Positions 61,825-64,000 of a stretch of DNA of 64,000 nt are shown one piece after another. The stretch is from CALLVY01 sp937899855. GTDB taxonomy: Bacteria > Bacteroidota > Bacteroidia > Chitinophagales > Saprospiraceae. Positions within the stretch are counted from its first letter, which is position 1. The number at the start of each line of letters is the position of its first letter. A model generated the notes under the pieces. It ran no database searches. It had not been told where the DNA came from and saw only the letters and a program-made list of their open reading frames with translations. The position numbers were made by a program, and so were the translations under genes. Location: positions 248,001-312,000 of the forward strand of contig JBCBQC010000002.1 in assembly GCA_039820405.1 (NCBI GenBank). The letters run 5' to 3'.

Positions 61825-63351
61825 ATGTCCCTTGGGCTGTTTTCTTTGGCGTCAAAAAAAACGCAATACAAGGTGTCAGTAAAAATCATTGTTATCGGTT
61901 CAGGTTTTGCGGGTTTGTCCGCCGCTACTTGCCTCGCTCAGGAAGGACACGAGGTTACGATCTTGGAGAAAAACAGTGTGGCCGGAGGGCGCGCGCGCAA
62001 ATTTGAAGCGGACGGCTTCGTATTCGACATGGGGCCCAGTTGGTACTGGATGCCCGAGGTCTTTGATGAATACTTCGAACGCTTTGGCAAAAAAACATCA
62101 GACTATTACGATCTCATTCGCCTCGATCCCTCCTACTCGATTTTCTTCGGTAAGGGCGAGGAGATGAAGGTACCGGCGGGGGTGGAAGCGCTCTGCACAC
62201 TCTTCGAACAATACGAAAAAGGCAGTTCCGAAAAACTGCGACAATTTCTCAGTGAGGCCCAGTACAAATACGAGGTGGGGATGAAGGAATTCGTCCACAA
62301 ACCCGGTCATTCCATTCTCGAATTTGCCGACCTGCGCGTGCTCAAAAGCTTGTTTCGACTGCAAATGTTTCAGTCGATGTCAAATCACGTTCGGGGGCTC
62401 TTCAAAAACAGCAAACTACGGCAGCTCCTCGAGTTTCCCGTACTCTTTCTCGGTGCAACGCCCAGCAACACCCCCGCCCTCTACAGTTTGATGAATTATG
62501 CCGATATGGCTCTGGGAACTTGGTACCCCCAGGGAGGCATGCATAAGATCATTGAAGGCATGTACCAATTGGCCGAAGAAATGGGCGTCAAAATTCACCT
62601 CAACCAGGAGGTCCAACGGATTTACGTGCCCAATGGACACGCCACTAAGGTGATTACCCAGGATCGGGAATACCCAGCCGATGTGGTTATTGGTGGGGCG
62701 GATTATCACCACATCGAGCAAAAACTCCTCCAACCCGAGCACCGGCGCTATTCGAGTGCCTACTGGGAAAAGCGGACCATGGCGCCCTCTTCCTTGCTCT
62801 TTTACTTGGGGGTCAACAAAAAACTGGAAGGTCTTCAGCACCACAACCTATTTTTTGACGAAGATTTTGAACAGCACGCCATCGAAATCTACGACGAGCC
62901 GCAGTGGCCCAGCAAACCCCTCTTCTACGTTTGCTGCAATTCCAAAACGGATCCGAGCGCCGCACCCGCTGGAATGGAAAACGTCTTTGTCCTCATTCCG
63001 CTAGCGCCCGATTTGGAGGATACCGAAGCACAACGGGAAAAGTACTACCAGATCGTCATGGAGCGTCTGGAGAAACACACGGGCCAAAGCATCCGCGATG
63101 CCGTGGTGTACAAACGTTCCTTTGCCCACCGCGATTTCGTCAAGGACTACCACGCCTTCAAAGGCAATGCCTACGGCTTGGCGAACACCCTGCTTCAGAC
63201 GGCCTTCCTCAAGCCCAAGCTCAAAAGTAAAAAGGTGGCCAATTTGTTTTACACCGGCCAGCTGACGACTCCCGGTCCGGGGGTGCCGCCGTCCCTGATC
63301 TCCGGCCAAGTAGTGGCCCGCGAAGTCCAAAAATCGTTTCAACTCGTATAA
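61825..63351 (+). CDS. crtI: Phytoene desaturase
   Basis: 508 residues. The N-terminal dinucleotide fold VIGSGFAGLSAATCLAQEGHEV begins around residue 23; the FAD-binding GGRARKF and the MGPSWYWMPEVFDEYF segments are typical of CrtI-type carotene desaturases that convert phytoene to lycopene or a neurosporene-like product. The C-terminal TPGPGVPPSLISG motif is present. The ATG at 61825 gives a 20-residue leader; GTG at 61873 is an alternative start. The crtB gene begins 24 nt downstream, so the two form a carotenoid unit. Confidence 0.93.
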   Translation: MSLGLFSLASKKTQYKVSVKIIVIGSGFAGLSAATCLAQEGHEVTILEKNSVAGGRARKFEADGFVFDMGPSWYWMPEVFDEYFERFGKKTSDYYDLIRLDPSYSIFFGKGEEMKVPAGVEALCTLFEQYEKGSSEKLRQFLSEAQYKYEVGMKEFVHKPGHSILEFADLRVLKSLFRLQMFQSMSNHVRGLFKNSKLRQLLEFPVLFLGATPSNTPALYSLMNYADMALGTWYPQGGMHKIIEGMYQLAEEMGVKIHLNQEVQRIYVPNGHATKVITQDREYPADVVIGGADYHHIEQKLLQPEHRRYSSAYWEKRTMAPSSLLFYLGVNKKLEGLQHHNLFFDEDFEQHAIEIYDEPQWPSKPLFYVCCNSKTDPSAAPAGMENVFVLIPLAPDLEDTEAQREKYYQIVMERLEKHTGQSIRDAVVYKRSFAHRDFVKDYHAFKGNAYGLANTLLQTAFLKPKLKSKKVANLFYTGQLTTPGPGVPPSLISGQVVAREVQKSFQLV

Positions 63352-63375
63352 CTAAAGTATCAACCTTGATTCGCC

Positions 63376-64000
63376 ATGATGACCTTGTACAACCAGACCT
63401 GCCAGGAATGTAGCCAGTTGATTACCAATCGCTACAGCACCTCTTTTTCCCTGGGTATCCGAGTGTTCGACAAAAAATACCGCGGCCCCATTTACAGCAT
63501 CTACGGTTTTGTTCGTTTTGCCGACGAGATTGTGGATACTTTTCACGATTATCCCAAGGCCAGCTTGCTGGAGAAATTTCGGCAGGACACCTACGCCGCC
63601 ATCGAGGAAAAGATCAGCCTCAACCCCGTTTTGCAGTCCTTTCAGGAAGTCGTCTGGAAATACGACATCAATCGCGAGTTGATCGACGCTTTTTTGGACA
63701 GCATGGAGATGGACCTGTACTTCAACCGCTATCAGGACAGTTTGTACCAGCAGTACATTTATGGCTCCGCCGAGGTGGTGGGCCTGATGTGTCTCAAGGT
63801 GTTTTGTGAGGGAGATGCCGAGCGTTACGAATCACTCAAGGCTTCGGCGCGTAGCTTGGGTTCGGCCTTTCAAAAGATCAATTTCCTCCGCGACATGAAG
63901 AGCGATTTTGCCGAACGGGGGCGGGTTTATTTTCCGGGGGTCGATTTCAACAACTTTACCAACGAAGACAAAGTCCGGATCGAGAAGGACATCAAGGCCG
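63376..64000 (+). CDS. crtB: Phytoene/squalene synthase (partial, cut by window end)
   Basis: 208 residues visible from the ATG at 63376 to the window edge; no stop seen. Contains the first Asp-rich motif (DEIVDTF, about residue 50), STSFSLGIRVF, and the second (INFLRDMKSDF near 175) with a GRVYFP start of the next motif. CrtB condenses two geranylgeranyl diphosphates to phytoene, the first carotenoid step, feeding the desaturase encoded just upstream. More carotenoid genes probably lie beyond the window. Confidence 0.93.
   Translation, partial: MMTLYNQTCQECSQLITNRYSTSFSLGIRVFDKKYRGPIYSIYGFVRFADEIVDTFHDYPKASLLEKFRQDTYAAIEEKISLNPVLQSFQEVVWKYDINRELIDAFLDSMEMDLYFNRYQDSLYQQYIYGSAEVVGLMCLKVFCEGDAERYESLKASARSLGSAFQKINFLRDMKSDFAERGRVYFPGVDFNNFTNEDKVRIEKDIKA

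Overview
The window comes from a chromosome of a Bacteroidota bacterium, most likely a member of the Saprospiria (Lewinella-like). The evidence is the combination of type IX secretion C-terminal tails on two SprB-repeat proteins, a FecR / ECF-sigma / TonB-receptor / DUF4249 surface-signalling operon, SPOR-domain and OmpA-type envelope proteins, many lipoproteins with short Bacteroidota-type lipoboxes, an S1 protein with a long acidic N-terminus, and promoter -7 boxes of the TAnnTTTG type. Assignment below phylum is inference from gene content. Coding density is high, most genes are chromosomal housekeeping or envelope genes, and I see no prophage, IS element, CRISPR array or rRNA. One tRNA (Cys, GCA) is present.

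Layout. 0.3-6 kb: an orphan ParA-like ATPase, 3-hydroxyanthranilate dioxygenase, LpxH, a secreted propeller-like protein, tRNA-Cys, and a FIST sensor / soluble histidine kinase pair. 6.4-11.1 kb: two tandem paralogous T9SS cargo proteins. 11.2-20.2 kb: ALDH7-type aldehyde dehydrogenase, a small frameshifted gene, an MMPL/RND exporter, a membrane protein with an HhH-like tail, an MFS transporter, an OmpA-family protein and RNase HII. 20.2-22.1 kb: an AbiE-type toxin-antitoxin island whose toxin gene carries an in-frame amber codon. 22-36 kb: MBL hydrolase, a large TolB-like/barrel protein, RF1, an ECF sigma with small anti-sigma, HD protein, HtrA protease, ComF, a five-repeat exported protein with an OmpA-like end, another sigma factor behind a structured leader, and a two-gene membrane unit. 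36-42.4 kb: two lipoproteins and the sigma/FecR/TonB receptor operon. 42.5-49.1 kb: MarR-controlled RND efflux operon with TolC. 49.3-64 kb: SPOR/peptidoglycan-binding protein, small conserved protein, lipoprotein, a GCS2-CBS fusion, aconitase, acyl-CoA ligase, ribosomal protein S1, rhodanese, and the beginning of a carotenoid cluster (crtI, then crtB cut by the window end).

How the parts work together. Several units are self-contained regulatory circuits: sigma + FecR + TonB receptor (outer-membrane signal to transcription), MarR + MFP + RND + TolC (drug or toxic-compound efflux, with a perfect operator palindrome at the marR start), ECF sigma + anti-sigma separated by a strong hairpin, FIST + histidine kinase (soluble sensing), and AbiEi + AbiEii (bacteriophage-defence-like TA). 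The clearest unusual observations are the single in-frame stop in the AbiEii toxin, the five ~90-residue paired-cysteine repeats of the 31.9-34.0 kb protein, a probable -1 frameshift in a small gene at 13.1 kb that ends just before a terminator, a three-hairpin leader before the sigma gene at 34.2 kb, and the S1 protein fused to an HhH domain. I did not find a clearly new multi-gene system; the best candidate for undescribed biology is the repeat/OmpA-like protein. All start-site, promoter and terminator calls are read by eye, without database searches.
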